Under the pieces are notes generated by a model, which was not told where the DNA came from, ran no database searches, and saw only the letters and a program-made list of their open reading frames with translations. A stretch of DNA of 64,000 bases, taken from Takakia lepidozioides (lineage: Eukaryota; Streptophyta; Takakiopsida; Takakiales; Takakiaceae). The translations under genes were made by a program, and so were the position numbers. This document shows positions 10,890 through 22,090 of the stretch, one piece after another; position 1 is the stretch's first letter; every line of letters begins with the position of its first letter. The stretch is taken from positions 91,928,756 to 91,992,755 of the forward strand of contig CM060731.1 of assembly GCA_030704615.1 (NCBI GenBank). The letters run 5' to 3'.

Positions 10890-11930
10890 GGATTCGGTTA
10901 TGCTGGACTACCTCCGCACTGGAGACACGGCAGCTAGTGTGACTGCCAAGGAGAGGGATCGGATCCTACAACGAGCCAAGAGATTCAAGTGGGAGGGGAT
11001 ACACCTGCTTCGAGTGTGGGAGGATGGTCGGGTGAGGATTGTGCCTCACCCAACACAACGTGCACGGTTAGTGCGGCATGCCCATGAGGAGTTGGGGTAT
11101 TTTGGAGTGCGGCGCACTCATAGTCTACTGCAGGGACAGTATTGGTGGCGTGGTATGCACACAGAGGTGCAACAGTTTGTGGCTAGGTGCATGGTGTGTG
11201 ATAGGGTGCGTGCTTCATTCAACGCCCCTACACCATAGTTGCATCATTTACCCATCATGGGATTGAGCTACAGGTGGAGTCTTGACTTCGCAGGGCCATT
11301 GCCACTGACGATGCGCCACCACAGATATGTGTTGATGATAGTGGAGCACTTCTCCAAGTAGATTGAGTTGGTTCCATTGCCTGACAAGACTAGTGACAGG
11401 GCTGCGTATGCATTCCTGGATCGTGTGCTTAGCCGATTCGGTGCTCCAGCTGAGGTACTCACAGACCAAGGGAGAGAGTTCTTGGGGGAGTTTCAGGCTT
11501 TGTGTGATAAAGCCTTGATAGACCACCGTACCACTTCTCGGGATCATCTTGAGGCCGATGGCTTGGCAGAGAGAGTGGTGTAGACGGTAAAGAGGGGTTT
11601 GCGCAAGTATGGCTTGCAAAAGGGACACCTAGGAGATTGGGATCTTCAGGTACCTTTGTTAGCCATGGGCTACAAATTTAACAAGCAAGCATCACTTGCC
11701 TCCTTCTCACCATATTTCCTTCTCTTTAGCCGAGAGCCAGATTTGCCTGCGTCTATTTGCAGGGAGGCTGCAGTAGTCCTCAACCTTGTTGATCCGGATG
11801 TGTGGACACAAGCATGTGCCCAGTGGGCAGAGTTGTTCAAGAGGGTCATGCCCATGGCTTTTGAGAACCTTGCTATTGCCCCACACCGAGACACATTGAG
11901 GTATGTCACTATAAGTGGTTGCACTAGTGG
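10890..11930 (+). pseudogene. gypsy copy 2 integrase, 3'-truncated
   Basis: The HHCC region (HAHEELGYFGVRRTH to CMVCDR, about 11,080-11,205), the D at SLDFAGPLPLT (about 11,278), TDQGREFLG (about 11,462) and ADGLAERVV (about 11,555) are all present. In-frame stops occur near 11,236, 11,360 and 11,581. Similarity ends at about 11,926, before the region that encodes the PHD finger in copy 1. Confidence 0.85.
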
Positions 11931-11979
11931 CAGGACTAGCGGTGCACTAGTGGTGGATTAGTGATAGACTAGTGTTTGG

Positions 11980-12045
11980 TGTGCACATGTGTTGTGTGGT
12001 TTTGGACAATGATGTAGTTGTGTAGCGATATGTATGCGCACGACA
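11980..12045 (+). repeat. LTR end remnant of gypsy copy 2
   Basis: The last 66 bp of the LTR are recognisable, ending in GCGCACGACA as in the other two LTRs. The preceding 450 bp of the LTR are missing. Confidence 0.7.
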
Positions 12046-12054
12046 AAGAAAACA

Positions 12055-12423
12055 ATGAAGCTTGACAGATTGCCGTAGCTGCCCCCAACAATGTGCTGGC
12101 TGCACCTTGCTTTGCAGCATCACCCATTGGCATTTCCCGAGCCACACCAACTCTCCCCAATGGCACTCTTAGCTCTACCTCCGACACACTTGGACGAGCC
12201 GGCACCATCGATGGTGTGATTGGCACTGTCTCGGTCAATGTGAAAGATTGCGTAAGCCTTGTCTGCCGACTTGCTTCCCCCCTTTGTGGATAAAAATCCA
12301 CATCCGCTCGGCTCAGGAGTACGCGTTGCTGCTCAAGTGACAACAGCAATAGAGTCTAGTACATGCAATGGTCATGCAAGTGCGGTTCCACACATGAAGC
12401 CCATACCAATCTGGTCTTCCCTA
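12055..12423 (-). pseudogene. gypsy gag fragment, downstream part
   Basis: Read on the minus strand, the segment encodes RLTQSFTLTETVPITPS and LLGAATAICQASLFS, the counterparts of two blocks in copy 2 gag. It is separated from the upstream part (13,538-13,900) by the CACTA-type element. Joining the two sides after removing the element and one 3-bp target duplication restores a frame containing MGFMC, which is also present in copy 2 gag. Confidence 0.7.
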
Positions 12424-12426
12424 GGC

Positions 12427-13534
12427 CTCTACAGCAAATGGGGGGGTTTGCGACGCCAGCCGCGGCGCTAAGCCTGCGACGTCAACCCTGCGACATCAAC
12501 CCCGCGACGCCTTTTTGCGACGCCCCGGCATCGCAATCCTCCACTACGACGCCCTTGCGACGCCCCAGCCGTCGCAAGATGGCATGAAGGGGAAAGAAGG
12601 CCCCCGCTGCGACGGATTTTTTTTTCTTGCAACGCCCGACGTCGCAATACAAAAAATAAAATAAAATTGTTGTAAAAGCATCACTGAGGGCTCCCCAGCG
12701 CCTCTGCGATGGCGTCGCAACAGCATAGCCACAACGAGGGTTTATTTGTTTGTTTTTTTTTGGGGGGGGGCTTTGCGGTCTTCAATGTCACAAAAGCGTC
12801 GCTAGGGGTGCCCCGTGCTGGGACGCCCAACGTTGCGACGCCAGGGGGTCGCAACGGCGTCGCCACAGGGGGTCATAACGGTGTTGTAGTCAGCTTAGGT
12901 CATCACAAGGATGTCGCTTGGGGCGCTTGGCGGTGGAGCTGCAACAACGGCGACGACGCTGGGCTAGGGCTGGGGCTGGGCACTAAAGCTATGGAGGTTG
13001 CAACTCCCGGGCGTCACAAGAGGGACCCCCTTAGAAGGAACTTGAAAGAAATCTTGATATGTATGTATATATATATATAGATTGCTTTTGTGATACATAG
13101 ATGTATCGTAGGTGTGTTGGTTAGTCAGTAATGTCTTAGAAATGTTATAACGTGGAGGTCCTAGGTTCAAGTATGCATTGCCTAATATATATAGAACAAT
13201 GAACATATTGCCATTGGATAGAACCGGAGTCAATGATCAACGCCGGAGTCAATGGTCAACAAGTTTTTGAAATTCAAAATTCAAATTCAAATTTTCCCAC
13301 CTAAATTCAAATGTACCCCCTTAAACTGCGACGTCCGGGCGTCGCACTTTGCGACCCCCGGACGTTGCTAATTCGGCATTGCAGAGTGTCGCAAATTTGC
13401 AACAATTTTTTGGCGACGCTCGTGCGATGGGCCTACGACACCTGGATTGCCCCCTCCCCCCTGCCCAAAAAAAATTGTTTTGCGACGCCACGGCATGGCT
13501 GGGGCATCGCAAAACCCCCCCTTTTCCTATAGTG
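12427..13534. mobile_element. non-autonomous CACTA-type DNA transposon (1,108 bp) with 3-bp target duplication
   Basis: The left end is CTCTACAGCAAATGGGGGG, where CACTA has mutated to CTCTA. The right end, reverse-complemented, is CACTATAGGAAAAGGGGGG. GGC flanks both sides (12,424-12,426 and 13,535-13,537), the 3-bp duplication typical of CACTA elements. The interior has many GCGACGCC/GGCGTCGC-type palindromes near the ends, like the subterminal repeats of En/Spm elements, and no transposase. A second member lies at 48,472-49,663. It was inserted into the minus-strand gypsy gag fragment. Confidence 0.85.
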
Positions 13535-13537
13535 GGC

Positions 13538-13830
13538 ATATGAGGTTGTGCAGGTGGGACTTGAACCTCGGGCGTTGGAGCTGGCGCAACATGAGTGGTG
13601 GCCATGGCAGCAAGATGTTGCTCTAGCTGGGCAAGCCTATCCACCATGCCTTGGTCATGACCTTGACCCTGACCTTGCGCTCATTGGTTTTGGTTACGAC
13701 CTCCACCATGACCTCTGCCTCCTCTACCTCCCTGGACCACATTGCCTCGTCCTCGGCCACCATTGTTCCCTTGGAACTGGCCTGGCCGTAGCTCAGGATT
13801 CAAGTCATAACAATGGGCCTCCTCATGCCC

Positions 13831-13896
<66 letters not shown>

Positions 13897-13900
13897 CACT
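13538..13900 (-). pseudogene. gypsy gag fragment, upstream part
   Basis: On the minus strand a Gly/Arg-rich nucleocapsid-like stretch (QGNNGGRGRGN) is followed, after a stop, by MVDRLAQLEQHLAAMATTH, the counterpart of MANRLQQLEQRLAVMATAQ in copy 2 gag. It continues as VPPAQPHMP to the transposon boundary at 13,537. Confidence 0.65.
13835..13893. repeat. (GA)n microsatellite
   Basis: An uninterrupted GA run of about 59 bp, i.e. (CT)n on the minus strand. It directly follows, on that strand, the LINE 3' sequence described next and may be that LINE's tail, expanded after insertion. Confidence 0.95.
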
Positions 13901-14732
13901 GGCCGTGGCCAGCGTAACTAAGAGCCACTTGGTCTTGCGGCTACTGCCCATTTTCAGGGGTGGGCCCTATGTAAAAATAACCGGTGTCCAGGGGACACCA
14001 AGTAACCAGTCTGGGGGGGAGGCCTCCGGTAGGGACGGTACCGCCTGGCACCCAGGGGGGGGCCCAGGGGGGCACCCCATGGGTGCCCACCAGGTAACCA
14101 ACTATATGTATCTATGAGGCAAGAGCGGGGTTTGATTCAAGCTGTCGTTTGTTGGTGATGATAGCAGTGAGAGAACGGAGGGCCGTGAGGTGTATGGCTT
14201 TGAAGCATTTGTGGATGGAAATGATGGGGAGTTTAAAGTTATTGTGAAGTTCAAAGATGTTGGCATTGTGGATGCCTCCTCTGGTACCGGCAGTGATGAC
14301 ACTGAGGGGGCCTGTGGCCCAACCTCTCCGGCGGATAGCAAGAATAAGTGGTGCATATTTTTGGCGTTTCTTGAGGATGGAGGAGCTGGGGTAGCGGTCA
14401 TGGCAGAATGTGAATTCTAAGAAGTGTATGGTAATGGCGGGGGACGGGGCAGAGGGTGGTGGGGCATTGATGGGGAGCCCCTGGACTACGAGGATATCCA
14501 GACAGAGGCGGGAAGGGCATATACACATGATGTGTGGGGGCGGCATATACAGGGGAGAAGCCACGGAGGTACCGTATGGTCTGGGGGCCGGCCTTGGTAA
14601 GGTGCCCGCATTGATGAGTGAGAACCATCGAGTTTCATTACGTCGTTGTAGGAGTTTGTGGATTTGCCATACAGCGTGGTTGTGTCGTGCAATACGAAGC
14701 CCGTGAATGACTGGGTTGGGGCATTCGCTTCC
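13900..14732 (-). mobile_element. LINE 3' portion: restriction-like endonuclease-like C-terminus and 3' UTR
   Basis: The minus-strand translation contains LEFTFCHDRYPSS, KRQKYAPLILAI and VITAGTRGGIHNANI. This resembles the PD-(D/E)XK-like C-terminal domain of some LINE reverse transcriptases (acidic residue on a hydrophobic strand, then E/K-Y and a G-rich turn). It is followed by about 200 bp of GC-rich 3' UTR ending GGGCAGTAGCCGCAAG...GGCTCTTAGTTACG and a CT tail. The same 3' UTR end was retroposed at 53,285-53,369 with a target-site duplication, which supports the LINE assignment. The protein match is by pattern only. Confidence 0.5.
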
Positions 14733-14880
14733 AGCTTCGAACAACTCCATAGTCCGTGACTGGATCAAAGACCTCTCCATGTCACTATATACCTGTAGGG
14801 CCTTCGAAAAATTGGCGTGTCACTTGTCAAATCAATACGAATCTCCTGGCCCTTCAAACCCTAGTTATCATTCCTGACGT
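14733..14880 (-). pseudogene. gypsy reverse transcriptase fragment
   Basis: On the minus strand the sequence encodes DTPIFRRPYRY and MERSLIQSRTMELFEAG in two frames, counterparts of the RT start in copies 1 and 2. Homology stops abruptly at 14,732, where the LINE sequence begins, suggesting insertion of the LINE into a gypsy RT. Confidence 0.7.
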
Positions 14881-15059
14881 GACGTGGCACTGACACGTCG
14901 GCTGTCACGTTGAATCCGGACGTTTATCCATGTAATTTTTTTTACATTTGACTTTTACGATTTATTTCTACCCTTTGTAATGACATGGCAGCCACGGTAT
15001 AAAACAGACGTGGCCAATAATTAATATTTACTAATTCTTTAAGAAAAATGTATCCACCT

Positions 15060-15490
15060 ATATTGGCGGTCGCATATAATTTATTATTTTTAAAATAAAA
15101 GCAACCGCCCATATTGGCGGTCGCTTGTAATTTAATATTTTGTTAAATTAAGAGACTGCCTATATTGGCGGTCGCCGGTAATTTATTTATTTTTAAATGA
15201 AGCGACCGCCCATATTGGCAGTCGTCGGTAATTTATTTATTTTTAAATGAAGCGACCGCCCATATTGGCGGTCACTTGTATTTTATTATATTTTAAAATA
15301 AGAGACGGCCTACATTGGCGGTCGGTTGAAGTTTATTATGTTTTAAGTGAAGCGACCGCCCAGATTGGCGGTTGCTCGCACTTTATTATATTATTATTAT
15401 TATATCTTTGATATATTCTGTAAAAATACAGCGACCACATGTGGCGGTCGCTATATATATTTTTTAAATTTAGCTACCGCCATTTACCGT
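15060..15490. repeat. palindrome array A: GCGACCGCC...GGCGGTCGC
   Basis: About eight units of roughly 50-60 bp. Each has a palindrome made of GCGACCGCC, a short ATAT-type centre and GGCGGTCGC, separated by AT-rich spacers with TTTTAAAT. The same palindrome forms array C at 23,225-23,575. In both places the array is followed by an AAATGCGGCGCCGCATTT array and then a plus-strand gene. Confidence 0.9.
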
Positions 15491-15519
15491 TTTTCTTCCT
15501 CTTGTCAACGCCGCTGGAT

Positions 15520-16880
15520 TGAAATGCGGCGCCGCATTTCCGTCCATACGGTGGGGGGGGCTGTGGGGGAGAAAAATTTATTTATTTATTTTATTATTTT
15601 TTGGTTTTTCTCTAGTCATCCCCGCTGGATGGAATGCGGCGCCGCATTTCCAACAACAGGGGGAATAGAGAGGAAAAACAACAACCCTAACCTTTTTTTT
15701 CCTCTTGTCATTGCCGCTGGATTGAAATGCGGCGCCGCATTTGCATCCATAGGGGTAAAAGTCATAAAAAAAAACAAAAATGGAGTTTGTTTTTTTGTTT
15801 TATTTTTTGCCCTCTCTAGTCATCCCGGCATGATCGAAATGCGATGCCGCATTTCCAACAACGGGGGGTAGAGGGGGAAAAAAAAAAAACCGTAAATTTT
15901 TTTCTTTTCTCTTCTCATCGCCGTTGGATTGAAATGCGGCGTCGCATTTCGGCCTATAGGGGGTAGAGAAAAAAAAATCCAAAAAAGTTTTTTTCCTTGT
16001 TTTTTCTAGCTCTACCCTGTTAGATGGAAATGCGGTGCCGCATTTCCGACCACAGGGGGTGGTGGGAAAAAAAAACCAGAACCCTAAATTTTTATTTTTT
16101 TCTATAGTCATCGTCGTTGGATAGAAATGCGGCGCCGCATTTCCAGAAGGCAATGGGTGTATGGCAGGTGGGATGGAAATGCGGTGCCGCATTTCCGTCC
16201 CACTGTCATGGAGGCAAGGGTAACTGGTAGTGGCGATTGAAATGCGGCACCGCATTTCCGTCCCACTGTTATGGAGGCAAGGGTAACTGGTAGTGGGGAC
16301 GGCCAAAATGCGGCACCGCATTTGCGTCCCCACTGTTATGAATGCAAGGTCTTCTGGCAGTCCGGACAGAAAAACGGCACTGCATTTGCGTCCCCACTGT
16401 AGTGAAGGCAAGTGTCCAATGGCAGTTCGGACGGAAATGCAGCATTTCCGTCCGTCCCCACTGTCATGAAGGCAAGGTCCAATGGCAGTCCGGACGGCAC
16501 CGCATTTCCGTCGCCAATGTCATGAAGGAAGGGTCTCAGGGGTCTCAGGGATCTCAGGGCAGTCTGGACGGAAATGCGAAACCGATTTTCCGTCCCCACT
16601 GTCATGAAGGCAAGGGTGTATAGTAGGTGGGATGGAAATGCGGTGCCGCATTTCCGTCCTACTATTATGAGGCAAGGGTAATAGTAGGACTGAAATGCGG
16701 CACCGCATATCGCCCCACTGTCATGAAGGCAAGGTCTAATGGCAGTCCGGATGGAAATGCGGCACCGCATTTCCGTCCCCTCTGTCATGAAGGCAAGGGT
16801 GTATGGCTGTCCGAACGGATATGCGGTGCGGCATTTCTGTCCCATTGTCATGAAGGCAACGGTAAGTGGTAGTGGGAACG
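15520..16880. repeat. palindrome array B: AAATGCGGCGCCGCATTT
   Basis: Many copies of an 18-20-bp perfect or near-perfect palindrome with core GCGGCGCCGC, spaced 60-120 bp apart. Early units are set in A/T homopolymers. Later units carry a repeated CCACTGTCATGAAGGCAAGG spacer and flanking GTCC-type complementary bases that extend the hairpins to about 30 bp. Some cores are degraded to GCGGTGCCGC or GCGGCACCGC. Open frames through it, on both strands, are by-products of the repeats. Confidence 0.92.
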
Positions 16881-17112
16881 ACCGTCCCCACCACAAGCTC
16901 GAATGGCAGTCCGCCCACCTCACTTCCCCAAAATCCACTGAAGGGGTACATGTTGATGGCAGCCTGGACGAAAATGCATTGTCAGAGTTCCGTCCCCTTG
17001 ACATCCACCCGTACTCGCTCCTCGGTGGATCAAATTCGGTGTCAGTCTGCGGCACCCCATATGAGGCAAGAGTTCTGCAATTCGAGTGATACACGACAAA
17101 CATTGTGGATAG

Positions 17113-17859
17113 ATGATAAGAAGGAACCCAGTTGGGGCTGTCCCTACTCCTACTTTCACGGGAAGATTTGTCCATGCAAAGTTTGCGGAGGCGACGACGA
17201 CCCAGTTCTGGTTCTGTAGGCATGACATTATGACTTGTGTCTATGGAAAGCCTAAGTACAGCATACAAGCAATGCCAGAGGCTCCCCCGGTGTGGCCAGT
17301 GGAACCGGGATACAATTTGAGTCAGGTTGAGGCCGACGCCCTTACTGCAGCAGGATTTTGGATGGTGCAGCCCACTGACGTCCCCAGACAACCATTTCCA
17401 GTTCCACAGCCTCCACCACCGACCCCTATGAGAGCAAGAACAAACGTACGTGACAACTCTAAGCATCCTACACACCGTTGGGGAAAACCGAAGAGACGGC
17501 GACCTCCCTCAAAAGTGAACGAGACAAGGATGGGGAATGCACTTGGGATGAACTATACAATCCAGAGCTCAACAGAAGTGCCCCCACCAGGCTTCGGGCG
17601 TGTGTATCAGATGGCCACGGCAGGCTCAGTTGTCCGCAATGAGGTGTGCACCATCACCATTTCAGAATTATCCACCTGCAATTGCACCGACTTCCAGATC
17701 ATGGCGAAGAAGGGGGCATCATACTGCCCTTGCAAGCATCTGTACTACGTGTACCTAAAGAGACTCCAGTGTAATTCCACAACTCGTCACTTCATACATG
17801 CACTAGCGTTGAGCCCCGACGAGATGTACACTCTTCTGAATATGGATCCAGGGGACTGA
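17113..17859 (+). CDS. SWIM zinc-finger protein
   Basis: An open frame of 248 codons beginning with ATG. Near residues 175-215 it has VCTITISELSTCNCTDF, a spacer and CPCKHLYYVYLKRLQC, which fit the SWIM pattern CxC...CxH. The following VYLK...HALALSPDEMYTLL resembles the segment after SWIM in ZSWIM2-type ubiquitin ligases, where a RING finger lies further on. A RING pseudogene does follow at 18,850-20,130, so the two may be parts of one broken gene. The N-terminal half has a Pro-rich linker and KPKRRRPP, a possible nuclear signal. It sits just after palindrome array B. The true 5' exons, if any, are not identified; SWIM domains bind zinc and mediate DNA or protein contacts. Confidence 0.65.
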   Translation: MIRRNPVGAVPTPTFTGRFVHAKFAEATTTQFWFCRHDIMTCVYGKPKYSIQAMPEAPPVWPVEPGYNLSQVEADALTAAGFWMVQPTDVPRQPFPVPQPPPPTPMRARTNVRDNSKHPTHRWGKPKRRRPPSKVNETRMGNALGMNYTIQSSTEVPPPGFGRVYQMATAGSVVRNEVCTITISELSTCNCTDFQIMAKKGASYCPCKHLYYVYLKRLQCNSTTRHFIHALALSPDEMYTLLNMDPGD

Positions 17860-18125
17860 GCTTGGCTTGCGGGGCACAAGACAATGTCACGCCCATCTTT
17901 TTTGGAGTTTCAGTTATAGTAGAACTGTACTACTGCAAGTACCTCTAACTTTGGCTACAGAAAGGTTTGACTTATGTCTTGTCTACCAGTAATCTTTTTT
18001 GGTCAAACTAAGATAATACTATGCCATTACCTTCTGTTTCCACGTGCCTGGATTTTTGTTTTTTTTTTGGAATTCTTGTTTTTCTGCTTTCCCAAACTTT
18101 GCTTACCTCATTCGACCCCCGGCAA

Positions 18126-18290
18126 GAAAATGCGGCGCCGCATTTCCAAGTAACGTAGTAGGTACTGGTAGTTGCAGCCTTGGTCATAGTAAGATAATCG
18201 CACCGAGTCTTCAGGGCACCGACCGTCGAGAACACTGAACCCCTCAAAATTCTTGCACGTGCGAACCGTAATGCGGCACCGCATTTCCTA
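18126..18290. repeat. two isolated AAATGCGGCGCCGCATTT palindromes
   Basis: One copy at about 18,126-18,146 is perfect in its core (GCGGCGCCGC). The second at about 18,270-18,288 has GCGGCACCGC. They lie between the SWIM gene and the GCTCATG-rich end, as part of the same repeat-bearing unit. Confidence 0.8.
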
Positions 18291-18667
18291 GTGGAGTGAC
18301 AAACCTTTCCCGCAGAATGCAGGAAGAAGCAAGAATTTTCAAGCACTGCAGAATGTGTTGTTGCATTGGGATCATACAATCGTGACAGAAGGGTCAGCTT
18401 CATTCCAATGTTAGGGCATATAAAACCGCGGAATACTCTATACACGCCAGTATGCAGCGTCCTTTTGCTGTGGTATACTGAATTTCTCATTGCACGGTCA
18501 GTTTTTTCCATGAGCAAATTTACAAAACCATGAGCGAAATTGTTACTCACGACATATCTTCGCCGCATTATAGGATCTGGAACTTCCAAAAACGACAATG
18601 TCAAATTAAAAACTATTATTTTAATACTTTTTTAATCTGCCGCATTGCCAAATTTGGAGAAGTCCGC

Positions 18668-18752
18668 TCATGAAAACCGCGTGTCTTAGACTTCGGCTCA
18701 CCGCTCATGCGGCTCATGGCTCATGGCTCATGGTTTCTGCTCATGAAATAGT
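18668..18752 (+). repeat. GCTCATG-rich element terminus (diverged)
   Basis: GCTCATG is repeated five to six times, with GGCTCATGGCTCATGGCTC at the centre, and the segment ends CTGCTCATGAAATAG. The same layout occurs at 28,260-28,342 and, inverted, at 30,316-30,385. This copy has lost the final CAGCCCCC. Confidence 0.6.
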
Positions 18753-18849
18753 AAACCTCTTAAGGAACAACGAATTGCGGATGAGAGAAGGAGGAAAGGA
18801 AAAGAACCAGTACTGTAAACCGGGGAATGCTCGAGGGTCGCCATTCAAT

Positions 18850-20130
18850 CGGAGATGAACCCGATATTAGATGTCGACCGCGTTCCAAAAGAGCGGGACA
18901 TTGCCATGGCAACTGCATGGCGCTTGTCCAAAACGTTGGAGATTCGGGCATGGGTCCCACTGAATGGCGATTGGGAGAATTGGGTATAATGGACGATCCA
19001 TTTGGCCTCCAGAGAAGCACGGGTAGAGCGGGCACTGTCAGGCTTGCAACGTGTCGCACGCATGTCAAACCGTAACGTGGATAACATTTATGCCAACATG
19101 CAAAGGTATAACGATCTCCGCATCGCATCAAGCGTGTTCGCCGGATATACCAATTGGGCAGATGTGGATTCTATGTTCGATCGATGTGAGCACAGAATTT
19201 CGGGGTCGAACAGAAGCATAAACTGGGAATTGGAGATAGAGGAAAAGTGAGACACCACAACAAGGATGACCAGCCACATCAAACCGGCCCAGAGGGAGGA
19301 GATACCACAAGGCGTTTTGTCGTCATGGATATCAGATGGCACGGTTTGTTCGATGTGTAGGAATCCATACGGCCCAGAGGGATGTCATGTGCTTGGATCA
19401 TGTGGACATATGTTCCATCTCACATGTCTTATCCCGCAAGCCTTTGCGGACGAGCGCTTGCCCAGAATGTCGTACACCAATCCATCGCCGTTTCTATGAG
19501 CTGGTGGGCTTGGAGGATCGGATGCCCATACGTTTTGAATACAATCGACACAACCTCCCATTGGATGGGCTACCATACACATTTCTGAATTGTGTGCATT
19601 GGGGCAAGAACTTGGTATGGGATGCAGACAGAGAGATGCATGGCATACATGCCGGAAACCCGGCATACATCAAAGATCCCCAGTATTTCTGGGTTTCATC
19701 TGACTGGGAGATAACCATACGTGCAGGAGGCATTCGAGATTGGTGGGAGAGAGAGCAATTTTGCCGCAATCTGGGAGGGCATTGGAGTCAAAGAAGGTCC
19801 AAGTTTATCCGGCTCCCACAGGTTCCATGGGTGCCGGAGGAGAACGAATTGTATGACCGACAACCGATTGGGAGACATTTGTTGCTGTCTGAACTGGAAG
19901 ATGCTATAATATGTCAACGCCGAATGAATGAGGCGTACGAGGCGGCTTATCGTCGAAACGACACAATGATTAGGGACAGGGCCCGCGAGAGGCAGTTGGA
20001 AAGTTTCAAAAGTACCATCAAGGTAGTTATAGAGAAATGGAGGCGACTATGGACAGACCGTTATCATCGTGTTTCGGGGGCTCTATTGCCGGATGTGGAC
20101 GGCCTCGTTGCCGATTTGCATGCAGCCTGA
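18850..20130 (+). pseudogene. RING-finger protein pseudogene (ZSWIM2/RING-like)
   Basis: Three frame segments join into one protein-like sequence. The first (about 18,890-19,250, with a stop near 18,990) is helical. After a TGA at about 19,248 the same frame continues into CSMCRNPYGPEGC and CGHMFHLTCL (about 19,350-19,430). One extra T near 19,460 then shifts the frame to CPECRTPIHRRFYEL and a long tail ending at 20,130. Together CSMC, CGHMFH and CPEC make a C3HC4 RING finger, the E2-binding part of a ubiquitin ligase. The tail contains WDADREMHG and WWEREQFCRN and is not a domain I recognise. The stop and frameshift show it is broken, unless the assembly is wrong. Confidence 0.65.
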
Positions 20131-20339
20131 GCACTTGTTCTCGATCCACCTCCGCCACGTCGTGAGAGTGAAGAAGGAAGTCAACTTTCGCTACGAAGTA
20201 GGCGGATGCAGGCCATAATTGATCACATGCCATTGGGCCCCTCATTGACCACGAGATCACGGTCGCAAGCTCTGGCAATTGGCAGTGCAAATCAGGCCAC
20301 AACATCAAATTCGTTGTCCTCAGACAATGACGACTAGGC

Positions 20340-20784
20340 TTTTAATGACTGGCAGGGTAGTACATATACAATATGCATTTTTGTTGTACCTTGAATATTG
20401 TTGGAAAACACAGTGATGGCATTCCGCCAATTTTGTATATCACCAATTTTGTTAATACACAATGCCCATGTGCGGCACCTGCCAATTTCAATTGCATGAG
20501 CAGCGTTTTCTTCACATTTACACTCGTGTGATGGGGAAGAAGTAGTTCACCCTGTAAACAAATTTATAATGGTGTTATATTTGGTCATGACGTGTATGTG
20601 GGTATTTGCAATGAACTCCGAAAGCTGGAGAACAAGGAAAATTGATGTTAATCAATAAGTTATAACTAGTTACGAACGGTCGTCTTCCAAACAAATTTCG
20701 CCTGGTCCCTGCGTATTTCATAATCATTTCGCAAAATCTATGATCTTTCTACGAACATACCCACAAAGTTCTCAAAGCACAAAA
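20340..20784. other. no gene seen
   Basis: AT-rich sequence with no supported coding region, between the RING pseudogene and the 120-bp repeats. Confidence 0.5.
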
Positions 20785-22090
20785 TAATTTCGATTGATCT
20801 CATATTACACTGGCACGTATCAGAGGGTACATTGAACACACTGACCAAGTTTCAAAGCGAACGAAAATCATTTGGATGGGCAACCATCCGTTGGCCCATT
20901 GAACGAATTTCGATTTGATCTCATATTACTCTGGAGCCTCTTACATGGCACATTGAACATAGTGGCCAAGTCTCAAAACGAACCAAAATCATTTTGATGT
21001 CCAACCATCCGTTGAGCCATCGAATGAATTTCGATTGATCTCATATTAGTCCGAGACTTGTGAGAGGGTGTTTCGAATGTACAGGAAAAATTTGGAAGCA
21101 AACAAAAATGATTTGGATGGGCAACCATCTGTTCACCCGTTGAATGTATTCTGTTGGATCTGCTATTGCTTTGGAACCTGTTGGACTGTGTTTCGCGTGC
21201 TCACGATTTTTTTTTCATTCCGTTTTTTAATGGGGTGTGTAATGTAGCCATATACAACGTGCATGCCAAATTTGGGAGCGATCAAAATTCATTTGGACCC
21301 AAAACCACAGTTTCTTCCCTGTTTTGCACTCCAAACTTGATTTGTGTTCTACTTCATGCACTCTTCATAGAAAGTTTTGCAATAGTGAGCCAAGAGAACA
21401 CTTTTTTTTTGGGGCATTTTTTATTGGTCCAAATTTTGGCGGGGAAGTAGCGGTGGGATACTGGAAGCCGCAGAACAAAATTGAGCCAAAAACAAAATCG
21501 ATACGTGCCAGAAACCCCCAATGAAAGGCAGTGCACACCTATTTATTGGCTTAAAATAAATTTAAATTCAATTAAATTGTGGAATGGCTTGAAGGGGGAG
21601 CGCGTCGATGGGGAGGCAAATGATTTATTCGTCTGTTGTGTCTCTGCACATGTGTCGCACACATGTTCAAGCACATGCGGGCAAAAGAGGGGCTTCAACC
21701 ACATCCGTTCAATGGGTGCAATAGCCGTGCACGCATTGTAGGATTTTTTTTTCGCATTGAACAAAAACCAGATGACAAGTGAACGCCTCATTGGAGAATT
21801 GAACGAATTTTGATTGATCTCGTATTACACTGGGACGTATCAGAGGGTACATTGAACACACTGGCCAAGTTTCAAAACGAATGAAAATCATTTGGATAGG
21901 CAACCATCTATTGGCCCATTGAACAAATTTCGATTGATCTCATATTACTCTGGGGCCTCTTACATAACACATTGAACATAGTGGCCAAGTCTCAAAGCAA
22001 ACCAAAATAATTTCCATGGCCAACCATCCGTTGAACCATCGAATGAATTTCGATTGATCTGATATTAGTCCGAGACCTGTGAGAGGGTGC
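20785..22090. repeat. 120-bp tandem repeats in two blocks
   Basis: The unit contains TTTCGATTGATCTCATATTA and AAATCATTTGGATGGGCAAC. Block 1 (about 20,785-21,170) has three units and a decayed fourth. Block 2 (about 21,800-22,090) repeats the same three sub-variants in the same order, so it arose by duplication of block 1. The 630 bp between them show no supported gene. Confidence 0.85.

Larger units (their letters stand above)
5911..12045 (+). mobile_element. Ty3/gypsy-methyltransferase element, copy 2
   Basis: A second head-to-tail copy follows the LTR: a non-coding leader (5,911-6,340), gag, protease, methyltransferase, RT-RNase H and integrase. The integrase ends at about 11,926, after which about 50 bp of unrelated sequence leads into a 66-bp LTR remnant (11,980-12,045). 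The PHD finger, polypurine tract and most of the 3' LTR are therefore deleted. It is degenerate but keeps some sites copy 1 has lost, such as the RT YIDD box. No primer-binding site could be recognised after the LTR. Confidence 0.85.

Noticed and set aside
13681-13899. Ser-Leu repeat protein on the minus strand
   Set aside because: It is the (GA)n microsatellite in translation; only the Gly/Arg part beyond it is gag-like.
15520-16880. Long minus-strand frame (16,336-17,475) and others with RCRISI/KCGAAFPS repeats
   Set aside because: These are AAATGCGGCGCCGCATTT units read in frame by chance; there is no codon structure, and the frame crosses into the SWIM gene on the other strand.
17680-17780. 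MULE transposase, because of the SWIM domain
   Set aside because: MULE SWIM domains are followed by a short tail and preceded by a DDE core; here the post-SWIM segment is ZSWIM2-like and no DDE core is visible upstream.
18008-18604. 198-codon minus-strand frame
   Set aside because: It includes two palindromes, has no recognisable domain and lies between repeat features.
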